NCBI GenBank assembly: GCA_937978655.1
Contig: CALJUX010000023.1
Location: 1-64,000, forward strand
Reading direction: 5' to 3'
Source: an uncultured Chromatiaceae bacterium
Lineage (GTDB): Bacteria > Pseudomonadota > Gammaproteobacteria > Enterobacterales > Alteromonadaceae
DNA length: 64,000 bases
Position numbers and translations under genes: made by a program
Part shown: positions 56,886-64,000 of the stretch, piece by piece
How positions within the stretch are numbered: position 1 is the stretch's first letter
Layout of the letters: each line of letters begins with the position of its first letter
The notes under the pieces: model-generated
What the model was told of the DNA's origin: nothing
Database searches by the model: none
The model's input: the letters and a program-made list of their open reading frames with translations, nothing else

Positions 56886-59800
56886 ATGATGGAAAAGCAT
56901 ACATGGTACTGGCAGTCACTGTTATGCAGCGCGTTGCTGGCCACTGGCACAGTGCAGGCGGCGATTGATATCGCCCAGGCGCCGCTGGAGACCGGTTCGA
57001 CGGTCGACCCGAATATTTTGTTCCTGATCGACGACTCCGGTTCCATGCAGCAGGGCATGATGCCGGAGAATCTGGAAGATGTCAGCAGCGCCAATATCAG
57101 CAGCAGTTGCAGCGAACAAAGTTATGCCGGCATGAGCGTGTGTCTGTACAACACCAGCGGCCGGGCCTTTCTGGCGTCCAGTCACGTTAACAAAATGTAT
57201 TACAACCCGGCTGTCACCTATACCGCGCCAACCAAAGCGGATGGTACCAGCTTTGGTGATGCCAGTTTTACAGCGGCCAAAACGGATGGTTACAAAACCA
57301 CCTCAACTCAGGTTAATTTGGGCACCGGCTATCGTGCTGTGATGTCCTCTGCAGTCAGCGGCAGCAGTACGGGTGCCAAAGCCGATTTTGCCATTAGCCC
57401 GGGCGGCACGGCAGGCCAGGCTTTTTATTACACCTTTAATACCGGCTGCAGTAACGGTATTTACAGTGATTCTTGTTATACGGTGAAATATCCCAGTACC
57501 ACGGCGGAAAAAACCAACTTCGCCAACTGGTATTCATACTACCGTACCCGCATTTTGGCGGCTAAAGCCGGTATTTCCGCGGCCTTTCATCAGCAGGGCA
57601 CCGCGATGCGCGTTGGTTATGGCGGTATTAACGCGATGGGGTCGCTGGTTGGTGTGAACACTTTTGCCGGCAGCAGCAGAACGGCGTTTTTTAACTGGTT
57701 GTTTAATGTGCAGGCTAATGGCGGCACACCGCTGCTGGGTGCTTTGGATAAAGCCGGGATCTATTTCCAGAAACCGGATCCGTGGCGCGTTGATCCATCA
57801 AACAGCTCCTCGGCCATGCTGGAATGCCGGCAGAACTTTACCATTCTGATGACAGACGGTTATTACTCGGATTCCGGTATCGGTGGTGAGCAGGACAACA
57901 ACGCCGGCAGTACTATCACCGGGCCAAAAGGCCGTAGTTATACCTATACGCCAAAAGGGCCATTTGCCTCGTCTTACAGCAATAGCCTGGCCGATATTGC
58001 GATGAAATACTGGAAAAATGATCTCGATGCCGGCTGGAGTGTGTCTTCGCGGCTGGAAAATACCGTGCCGACGTCGGCGGCAAACCCGGCGTTCTGGCAG
58101 CATATGGTGACTTTTGGTGTCGGTTTTGGTGTGCAGGGCAGTATCAATCCAACAACTGCGTTTAACGCGATTAGTAACAATGGCACTATTAACTGGCCAA
58201 GCCCGTCGGCCACTGATGCCGGTAAAATCGACGACTTATTGCACGCTTCTGTCAATGGCCGCGGCGGCTTCTTTGCCGCCAGCGACCCGAATGCTTTTTC
58301 GCAGGGCATGGCCGAAACCCTGAGTTCTATTGCCGAACGGATCGGCACCTCGTCCAATATTGCCGCGACTGCTATTAACTCGCTGCAGTCGGAATCTAAT
58401 CTGTATCAGGCCCGTTATGTCGCCGGCGAATGGAGCGGTGACCTGTGGGCCTATGATACCGAAGACACCACGACCCCAATCTGGAAAGCCAGCGACGTGA
58501 TGCCGGCGCCAGCCAGCCGCAATTTGTTGTATGGTGCCGACACTGGCAGCGCCAAAGCATTTTTGTGGAGTAATTTGTCAGCCGCCGAAAAAACTGCGCT
58601 CAGTAACGTCAGCACGGTATTGGATTATCTGCGTGGCGATACCAGCCTGGAGAAACGTAATCCGGGGGGGATTTACCGCAATCGTGGGAAGATCCTCGGC
58701 GACCTGGTGAACTCATCACCGGAACTGGTGGAAGCGCCTTATGATTTAAGTTATCACCGCTACAACTGGACTGGTGCCAGCAGCTACCGGACTTTTATTG
58801 AAGGGCCGGCCAAAACCCGCACGCCGATGTTATATGTCGGTGGTAATGACGGCATGTTGCATGGATTTAACGCCAGTACCGGTGTGGAAGTGTTTGGTTA
58901 TATTCCCAAAACCGTCATGGCGCCTATCTCCGGCGATACCGTCAATGTGCTGAAAAAATATTCGGAGCCGGCCTACAGCCACAGATTCTCGGTGGATGGT
59001 TCGCCGTTAGTGACGGAAGTTTATATCGGCGGCAGCTGGCGCAGTCTGCTGGTTGGCAGCCAGGGCCGTGGTGGTAACGGTTTATTTGTCATCGACGTTA
59101 CAGACCCAAATGCAATCAATGCAGGAAAAGTGCTGTGGGATAAAAGTTTTGCCGAACTTGGCGCTTATCTTGGTACGCCACAGGTTACCCGGACTGAATC
59201 TGGCCAGTGGGTGATTTTGCTGGGTTATGGCTATAACAACAGCACGAATCAGTCTGGTTTACTGGTGATTGATATCGCCACCGGCAACGTGGTGAAACAA
59301 CTACCGACTGGCGTGGGCAGTGCCGGCGATCCAAATGGCATGGCTGAAGTGAACATGCTGGATACGGATTTCGATGGCAACACCGACTGGGTTTATGGCG
59401 GTGATATGCATGGCTACGTCTGGAAATTTGATTTGTCAGCGGCATCTGCGGCGTCCTGGCATGTCGCTTACAGCGGTCAGCCGCTGTTTCAGGCAAAAAA
59501 CAGCGGTGGCAGCCGTCAGATGATCAGCGGCGGGGTGTTATCAAGTGTCGAACCGAAAACCGGCAAAGTCTGGCTGTTCTTTGGCACCGGGCGTTATCTG
59601 AACGTCAACGATCCCAGCAATAATGACCAGCAAACCTGGTATGGCATCATCGACGGTGCCACCATCAGCGGACGGGTGGAGCTGGACAGCCGCACTATCA
59701 CCAATGTTGGCGATCAACGGGTGATCACCGAGGCGAACAGTCTGACACCTGGGAAAAAAGGCTGGTACATTGACCTCATCGACACGCGGGAACGCATTGT

Positions 59801-60176
59801 TGATATGCCTTTGATGGTCGGGCCGGAGCTGGTGATGAATACCACCATCCCGGATACCAACGTCTGTAACCCTAGCGGTTCCGGTTATGTGATGGCTATT
59901 TCCCCGTATACCGGCGCCCGGCTGAAAAAAACCTTTTTTGATTTAGACAACGACAGTAAATTTACCGATTCAGACAAAGTCAGTGTCAGTGGCAACCCGA
60001 CTATTGTCAGCGGGGTGAAAGTCAGCAGCCTGAATTCAGTGCCGCAGCCGGTGTCGGCGCCGGATGATATCATCGAGCTGGCGATTAATTGTGAAGGCGG
60101 ATGTATTGAAACCACTGCAATTGACCCGACCCGCAATGTCGGTATGCAGTCATGGCGGGAATTGAGCAATGAATAA
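56886..60176 (+). CDS. pilY1: PilY1, pilus tip adhesin with VWA domain and beta-propeller
   Basis: PilY1 caps the pilus and acts in adhesion, surface sensing and retraction control. This 1096-residue protein has a signal peptide (ending VQA), an N-terminal von Willebrand A domain with MIDAS motif DDSGSM (residues 49-54) and ILMTDGYYSD, and a C-terminal quinoprotein-like propeller with MLYVGGNDGMLHGFNASTG. The calcium site is visible as DTDFDGNTD (826-834), followed by WVYGGDMHGYVWKFDLS. It ends overlapping pilE. ATG 56886 and 56889 are equivalent starts. No separate pilY2 is present. Confidence 0.95.
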   Translation: MMEKHTWYWQSLLCSALLATGTVQAAIDIAQAPLETGSTVDPNILFLIDDSGSMQQGMMPENLEDVSSANISSSCSEQSYAGMSVCLYNTSGRAFLASSHVNKMYYNPAVTYTAPTKADGTSFGDASFTAAKTDGYKTTSTQVNLGTGYRAVMSSAVSGSSTGAKADFAISPGGTAGQAFYYTFNTGCSNGIYSDSCYTVKYPSTTAEKTNFANWYSYYRTRILAAKAGISAAFHQQGTAMRVGYGGINAMGSLVGVNTFAGSSRTAFFNWLFNVQANGGTPLLGALDKAGIYFQKPDPWRVDPSNSSSAMLECRQNFTILMTDGYYSDSGIGGEQDNNAGSTITGPKGRSYTYTPKGPFASSYSNSLADIAMKYWKNDLDAGWSVSSRLENTVPTSAANPAFWQHMVTFGVGFGVQGSINPTTAFNAISNNGTINWPSPSATDAGKIDDLLHASVNGRGGFFAASDPNAFSQGMAETLSSIAERIGTSSNIAATAINSLQSESNLYQARYVAGEWSGDLWAYDTEDTTTPIWKASDVMPAPASRNLLYGADTGSAKAFLWSNLSAAEKTALSNVSTVLDYLRGDTSLEKRNPGGIYRNRGKILGDLVNSSPELVEAPYDLSYHRYNWTGASSYRTFIEGPAKTRTPMLYVGGNDGMLHGFNASTGVEVFGYIPKTVMAPISGDTVNVLKKYSEPAYSHRFSVDGSPLVTEVYIGGSWRSLLVGSQGRGGNGLFVIDVTDPNAINAGKVLWDKSFAELGAYLGTPQVTRTESGQWVILLGYGYNNSTNQSGLLVIDIATGNVVKQLPTGVGSAGDPNGMAEVNMLDTDFDGNTDWVYGGDMHGYVWKFDLSAASAASWHVAYSGQPLFQAKNSGGSRQMISGGVLSSVEPKTGKVWLFFGTGRYLNVNDPSNNDQQTWYGIIDGATISGRVELDSRTITNVGDQRVITEANSLTPGKKGWYIDLIDTRERIVDMPLMVGPELVMNTTIPDTNVCNPSGSGYVMAISPYTGARLKKTFFDLDNDSKFTDSDKVSVSGNPTIVSGVKVSSLNSVPQPVSAPDDIIELAINCEGGCIETTAIDPTRNVGMQSWRELSNE

Positions 60177-60186
60177 GCGAGGCGTT

Positions 60187-60606
60187 ATGCGTACACAGAG
60201 TGGTTTTAGTCTGATGGAGTTGTTAATCGCGGTGGTGATCGCCGGCATTCTGCTGGCGGTGGCAGTGCCGACTTATCAAAGCTACAGCAATACAACACGT
60301 CGGGCGGTGGCCGCGTCCTGTCTGGTTGAGTTATCCCAGTTTATGGAACGGGTGTATACCGCAAATATGGTCTACAACCTGAACAGTGGCGTTGCGACTG
60401 CGTTGCCGGCCAGTCAGTGCCGCCAGACGCTGGCGGATACATACACATTCAGCGTCTCCGCAGAGCCACAGACCTACACGTTGTCAGCCGCACCCAAAGG
60501 TTCACAAAGCAGTGACAGCAGCTGTGGCACTTTGACGATAAATCAGGCTGGTGTGCGCGCCGCCAACAGCGACAGCAGCGATGCGAAGGTCAAAAGCTGC
60601 TGGTAA
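60187..60606 (+). CDS. pilE: Minor pilin PilE
   Basis: PilE is a minor pilin linking the tip complex to the PilA shaft. This 139-residue prepilin has the short leader MRTQSG before FSLMELLIAVVIAGILLAV with Glu5. The globular part carries Cys in SCLVELSQFMERVYT, ASQCRQTL, SSCGTLTI and a final SCW, suggesting disulfides. The ATG at 60187 has GAGG upstream; an earlier ATG at 60169, inside pilY1, would lengthen the leader by six residues. It closes the first operon. Confidence 0.9.
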   Translation: MRTQSGFSLMELLIAVVIAGILLAVAVPTYQSYSNTTRRAVAASCLVELSQFMERVYTANMVYNLNSGVATALPASQCRQTLADTYTFSVSAEPQTYTLSAAPKGSQSSDSSCGTLTINQAGVRAANSDSSDAKVKSCW

Positions 60607-60617
60607 GAGTAGCTAAA

Positions 60618-60646
60618 TTGAAAATTTAAGTTAAATTTAATGTAAA
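60618..60646 (+). promoter_or_regulatory. Candidate promoter before the second minor pilin set
   Basis: The pilE to V' gap (60607-60668) is strongly AT-rich compared with its surroundings. TTGAAA (60618-60623) lies 17 bases before TGTAAA (60641-60646). An AAGGA ribosome site follows at 60656-60660, ahead of the GTG start at 60669. This suggests that the second set has its own promoter. Confidence 0.4.
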
Positions 60647-60668
60647 TTTCAGGTGTAAGGATATACCT

Positions 60669-61112
60669 GTGTTTGCAAAAGGATTTGGTCTCACCGAAGT
60701 GCTGCTGGCTTTGTTGCTGAGCAGCTTTATCTTTACGGCCACTATCAGTTGCCAGTGGTTCGCCCGCCGTTCGATGCAGGTGAATCTGGAACAGATGGTG
60801 GCCAGTCAGCTATTGACTGATATCAGTCAGTCTGTTCAGTTTGCGCCCGGCACACCGGTCTTGCAGGTCAGCACCGACAATTTGCAATGTGTCGGCTGTG
60901 CGCTGCCGGCCCTGCAACAAAGCCGTATGGTACAGCAGTTAATGTTACAGCCGCGTGCAACCACGCTGGTGGATCTGCAATTTTGCCATGATGCAGCGGC
61001 CGGACGGCTGAGTCTGAGCTGGCGCAGTCATGTTGCGCCTGAGCGCAGCAGCGTGCGCGGCTGTGGGGCCGGTGCAGGCAGGCGTCAGATCGGACTGGCG
61101 GCTCCCGGATGA
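60669..61112 (+). CDS. PilV-like minor pilin of a second set (V')
   Basis: This 147-residue prepilin-like protein starts at GTG 60669: MFAKG followed by FGLTEVLLALLLSSFIF, with the cleavage Gly and Glu5 in place. The rest is short, with Cys pairs in LQCVGCALP, QFCHDAA and RGCGAG. By position it is the PilV counterpart of a second operon with the same order as fimU-pilE, but without FimU. The similarity to PilV beyond the helix is weak. Its stop overlaps the next ATG by four bases. The Ala/Gly/Arg-rich C-terminus is unusual. Confidence 0.7.
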   Translation: MFAKGFGLTEVLLALLLSSFIFTATISCQWFARRSMQVNLEQMVASQLLTDISQSVQFAPGTPVLQVSTDNLQCVGCALPALQQSRMVQQLMLQPRATTLVDLQFCHDAAAGRLSLSWRSHVAPERSSVRGCGAGAGRRQIGLAAPG

Positions 61113-62074
61113 ACACCGCTGCGCGCATCCGCCGGGTTGGCGGTTTTTTACTGCTGCAACAGCTGGTGTCACTGCTGATGGCTGCGATATTGCTGACTAT
61201 GTTGTCCGCCACTTTTGTGCTGCAGTGGCAGGCGTTTCGTCAACACAGTCAGCTGGCCTGGTTACAGCAGACAGCGGTGCAAATGCAGGCGTTATTGCAA
61301 CGCGAGCTCGGCAACAACGGCTTCTGGGCCGGTGTGCAGCAACTGACGCCGTCCCCGGCGACGCTGACGGTGCAGGGCGATTGCCAGAGTCAGGCCGACA
61401 GCGGCAGCTTGCCGCGGGCCGGTCAGTCATGGCTGCCACATCTGGCCGGCACCGTCGGTGGCGCCCGGACGCCGTCCTGTCTGAACAATGCACTGCGCCA
61501 GTCCGATTTTATTCAGCTGAAGCATCTGGCGGGTCAGCCGATCAGCGCGGCCGGGCTTAAGCCTAACCGTGTGTATCTGCAACAAGTGGGCTTGCGCGGG
61601 CATTTTGTCAGAAGCGGCGACGGTGGGCTCGACCCACAGCAGTGGTACTGGCCTTACAACTACGAACTCTATTATGTGGCGATCCAGCCGCTGGACGGTC
61701 AACAGATCCCGGTACTGATGCGCAAGCGATTGATCCGCAACCAGCAAGGGCTGCTGGTGATCGATACTGCTGCAGTGATGGACGGTGTCGAAATGCTGGT
61801 GATCGAGATCGGCCTGGACCGCGATGCCGATGGCCTGGCAGAGCAATTTTTGCCGGCGGAGCAGATCCCGGCCGCCATCTGGCTGCAACCCTGGCAAATC
61901 AGTCAGATCCGTTATTTTGTGTTGTTGCGGACCTTACTGCCAGAGCCTGGTTATCGCAATGAACAACGGTATCTGCTGGGACAGCGGCAGTATCAGGCGC
62001 CGGGTGATGCATTCCGCCGCCTGCTGATCAGCAGTTCGGTTCGGGTCCAGCCGGCATCGGCAGGAGGCTTTTAA
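61109..62074 (+). CDS. PilW-like minor pilin of a second set (W'), Glu5 replaced by Gln
   Basis: This 321-residue protein has a long hydrophobic N-terminal helix after GG: VGG then FLLLQQLVSLLMAAILLTML. By alignment with prepilins the fifth mature residue is Gln, not Glu. The length and order match PilW, and LAWLQQTAVQMQALLQRELGNNGFWAG corresponds to the PilW segment after the helix. Cys residues are at GDCQSQ and PSCLNNA. The V', W', X' and Y1' genes overlap by 1-4 bases at each junction, so this is one operon. Confidence 0.68.
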   Translation: MNTAARIRRVGGFLLLQQLVSLLMAAILLTMLSATFVLQWQAFRQHSQLAWLQQTAVQMQALLQRELGNNGFWAGVQQLTPSPATLTVQGDCQSQADSGSLPRAGQSWLPHLAGTVGGARTPSCLNNALRQSDFIQLKHLAGQPISAAGLKPNRVYLQQVGLRGHFVRSGDGGLDPQQWYWPYNYELYYVAIQPLDGQQIPVLMRKRLIRNQQGLLVIDTAAVMDGVEMLVIEIGLDRDADGLAEQFLPAEQIPAAIWLQPWQISQIRYFVLLRTLLPEPGYRNEQRYLLGQRQYQAPGDAFRRLLISSSVRVQPASAGGF

Positions 62075-62427
62075 TGCGTACAAATGGATTTGTGCTGGTG
62101 TTTTGTCTGTTATTTGGCTTGTTGTGCAGCAGTCTGGCAATGGCTGCGCTGGTGCTGAGTGAGCTGAGTTTCCAGTTTAATCAGGCCGCGCTGATGCAGC
62201 TGCAACAAAATCTGGCGGCAAAAACACGCGGTTCCGCGCAGCCATCCGCGCCGGGCGGGCCGCTGCTGCCACTGCCGGAGTGTCCGGCACAGTTCCAGTC
62301 ATGGCCGGCACATTGGCAACGCTGTCAGCTCGGACGACATGCCGGGCAGGACACGACAGTGATATCACCGGGTCAGGTCAGTATCATCTGGCAGATTGAT
62401 CCGACAACCCAGGGAGGGGAGTTATGA
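62074..62427 (+). CDS. PilX-like small pilin of a second set (X')
   Basis: This 117-residue protein begins MRTNG followed by FVLVFCLLFGLLCSSLAMAAL. The Gly at -1 is kept but Glu5 is Phe. The position between W' and Y1' corresponds to pilX; pilX also lacks Glu5. The soluble part is short, with two Cys (PECPAQF, WQRCQLG). By sequence alone I could not name it; the call depends on gene order. It starts one base before the W' stop (TAATG). Confidence 0.58.
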   Translation: MRTNGFVLVFCLLFGLLCSSLAMAALVLSELSFQFNQAALMQLQQNLAAKTRGSAQPSAPGGPLLPLPECPAQFQSWPAHWQRCQLGRHAGQDTTVISPGQVSIIWQIDPTTQGGEL

Positions 62428-63773
62428 AAATCAGCAAGTGGTGTTGTTGTTATCTGTATGTCATTAGCGGCGCACAGGCCAGCCAGTGGCTGGAAACGGC
62501 GCAAGGACAGTTGGTGGCCGACAGCCAGCCGCAGGTTACTGTCGAGGAATGCGCGGGCTCGTCTGCTGTCGCCAGTTATGCCAGTCGTCTGAGCGGCCCT
62601 GGGCCTGGGCGTGTCAGATTCAACAGCCGCGGATTGCAGCTGCATGGATCTACTATTGAAAGCCCGATGCTGCGCATCCTGCCCTATACAATCTCTGACA
62701 CTGTGGCATCTGCAACACCGGGTGAACTGCCGTACTGGAGCTGGCGACAGACGCCGCAGCCGGCCAGCGGCAGCGGGCCAATTTACCAGCTGTTATGGGC
62801 CGATCCGGGCAGCGCTTCGCTGCGGGCAGTCCAGGTCAGCACGACGCCGTTGCAGTGGCGGCCGCAGTGGGAGGTTGATTACCAGATCCAGACGCATCCC
62901 TGGCTGTACAGCGAATTAATACCGCAAGCGCTGGCAGACAGCCCTGCGGCTGAATGGCTGTTATTGCCGGGCGATGGCCGGGTGCCGCTGCGGCTGTTTG
63001 ACAGTGGTTCCGGCGTGACGCGGCAGTGGCCGTTCTTCGCAGCCAATGCCAGCTATGCCGTGTTACCGCTGGCGGCTGATCTGGATCTGGATGGCAAGAA
63101 AGAGCGACTGTATGTGCTCAGCGTGCAGGGCTTGTTGATGCAATATCACTGGACCGTCGGTAGCGGCTGGCAAGCCAGTGTGGTGGCCGATTTACAGCGC
63201 ACGGGCTGGCGTTTTGACGGCAGTTTGCAACGGTTTAGTGGCCGCTGGCGCGGTCCGCAGGGTTGGCAGCAAGGGGAGGTCTTTGTACTGCTGGTACGGG
63301 ATGCAGACAAGTATCGTCTGGTGGTGTTACGCCGGCCGGCAGCGTCAGAGTCGGTGATTATGCCGGCCGATTTGGCAGATCCACCGGCGCTGCAGCATGC
63401 CGGCTGGCAACAGCAGCTGCCGGGCCGGCCGGTCAGTCCGGCAAAAGTGCTGGGGGGGATTTTGTATTTGCCGCTGAATACCGGGGCTTTTTGTGCCGGT
63501 GCGCCGCAATATGACCAGCTGTTGGTTGCCCAGTTGTATCACGGCGCCAGCGTTGGGCAGGACAGGCTGCTCATGCTGGCGACACCTGCGCTGGAGCCGC
63601 TGCGGCTGCAGGTGTCGGCAGGTGATTTTCAGTTGTGGTCCGGTTCACAACTGATCCTGCCACAACTGCACAGACTAACCCCGGCCTGCTCGCACTGCAC
63701 CGAAGTGCTGCGGCCGGAACATCTTGCCGGACAACAGCCATTTGCCTGGTTTTTACCAGAGAAGGTGTACTGA
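62424..63773 (+). CDS. Short PilY1-like propeller protein without VWA domain (Y1')
   Basis: This 449-residue protein has a short signal-like N-terminus (MKISKWCCCYLYVISGAQA) and a propeller-like body. A DLDLDGKKE segment (219-227) followed by RLYVLSVQGLLMQYHW mirrors the PilY1 calcium site DTDFDGNTD and the following WVYGGDMHGYVWKF. It lies where pilY1 is expected, but it is less than half the length, and the N-terminal VWA domain with its MIDAS is absent. I infer a reduced PilY1 relative. It overlaps X' by four bases and E' by one. Confidence 0.6.
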   Translation: MKISKWCCCYLYVISGAQASQWLETAQGQLVADSQPQVTVEECAGSSAVASYASRLSGPGPGRVRFNSRGLQLHGSTIESPMLRILPYTISDTVASATPGELPYWSWRQTPQPASGSGPIYQLLWADPGSASLRAVQVSTTPLQWRPQWEVDYQIQTHPWLYSELIPQALADSPAAEWLLLPGDGRVPLRLFDSGSGVTRQWPFFAANASYAVLPLAADLDLDGKKERLYVLSVQGLLMQYHWTVGSGWQASVVADLQRTGWRFDGSLQRFSGRWRGPQGWQQGEVFVLLVRDADKYRLVVLRRPAASESVIMPADLADPPALQHAGWQQQLPGRPVSPAKVLGGILYLPLNTGAFCAGAPQYDQLLVAQLYHGASVGQDRLLMLATPALEPLRLQVSAGDFQLWSGSQLILPQLHRLTPACSHCTEVLRPEHLAGQQPFAWFLPEKVY

Positions 63774-64000
63774 TGAAACGCTCTGATGCCGCATTTGTAT
63801 TAATTGAAGTCATGGTGGTCGTGGCGTTGCTCGGCATGTTGCTGGCAGCGCTGGTGCCTGGTTATCAGCAGCAAATTCTCAGCAGTTACCGGCTCGAAGC
63901 GATGCAGGAGCTGCAGCGACTGGCGATACTGCAACAGCAGTTTTTTATCGAGCAACAACGCTACACTGCTGAACTGTCGCTGGTGGCGGCCCCGGATGAC
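63773..64000 (+). CDS. PilE-like pilin of a second set (E'), 3' truncated by window end
   Basis: 76 codons are visible. MKRSDAA precedes FVLIEVMVVVALLGMLLAALV, so the residue before the cleavage point is Ala rather than Gly, while Glu5 is kept. The helix continues VPGYQQQILSSYRLEAMQELQRLA, which is typical of PilE and major-pilin-like proteins. Overlap with Y1' is one base (TGATG). The gene continues beyond 64000. Confidence 0.78.
   Translation, partial: MKRSDAAFVLIEVMVVVALLGMLLAALVPGYQQQILSSYRLEAMQELQRLAILQQQFFIEQQRYTAELSLVAAPDD

Overview
The window is chromosomal DNA from a gammaproteobacterium. The block orders rodZ-ispG-hisS-yfgM-bamB-der, guaB-guaA, tadA/mltF/purL and rpsT/murJ-ribF-ileS-lspA-fkpB-ispH are typical of that class. 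The MipA/DUF3019/two-component cluster, an OlsF-like lipid enzyme and Gln-rich proteins suggest an Alteromonadales- or Chromatiaceae-type bacterium such as Rheinheimera; the genus is inference only. Positions 1-44 are not genomic: they match the 3' part of the Illumina P5/TruSeq adapter, so the left edge is a raw contig end inside rodZ.

Layout. 45-6643: envelope and housekeeping operon (rodZ end, ispG, hisS, yfgM, bamB, der). 6676-9899 (minus): MipA/OmpV protein, DUF3019 protein, response regulator and sensor kinase in one operon, with a TonB-dependent receptor upstream (10017-12074). 12179-17241: an orphan nucleotidyltransferase-fold protein, xseA, guaB and guaA. 17407-20649: a very large propeller sensor kinase. 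20650-27413: PspB-like protein, tadA, a newly noticed small basic ORF, mltF and purL.

27892-34170 is the most unusual part. It is an AT-rich accessory island holding two short double-glycine peptides, a secreted EreA/ChaN/TIKI-like protein, a graspetide-type ATP-grasp ligase, an HlyD-like adaptor and a C39 peptidase ABC exporter. I read it as an unannotated RiPP (graspetide-like) biosynthesis and export system. It is flanked by ordinary genes (purL; ompW).

34380-43820: mixed metabolism and envelope genes (ompW, sugar MFS transporter, OlsF-like acyltransferase, ghrA-like reductase, enoyl-CoA hydratase family protein, GNAT, smrA, a duplicated-repeat membrane protein, M28 peptidase). 44208-44510: an ArsR-family regulator with the cysteine spacing of persulfide sensors.

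44702-64000: rpsT, murJ, ribF, ileS, lspA, fkpB, ispH, then an AlgZ/AlgR-like LytTR two-component pair directly followed by the type IV pilus minor pilin operon fimU-pilV-pilW-pilX-pilY1-pilE. Immediately downstream lies a second, diverged set in the same order (V'-W'-X'-Y1'-E'), with altered prepilin motifs and a PilY1-like protein lacking the von Willebrand domain; it runs off the right edge. I saw no rRNA, tRNA, CRISPR array, insertion sequence or prophage.
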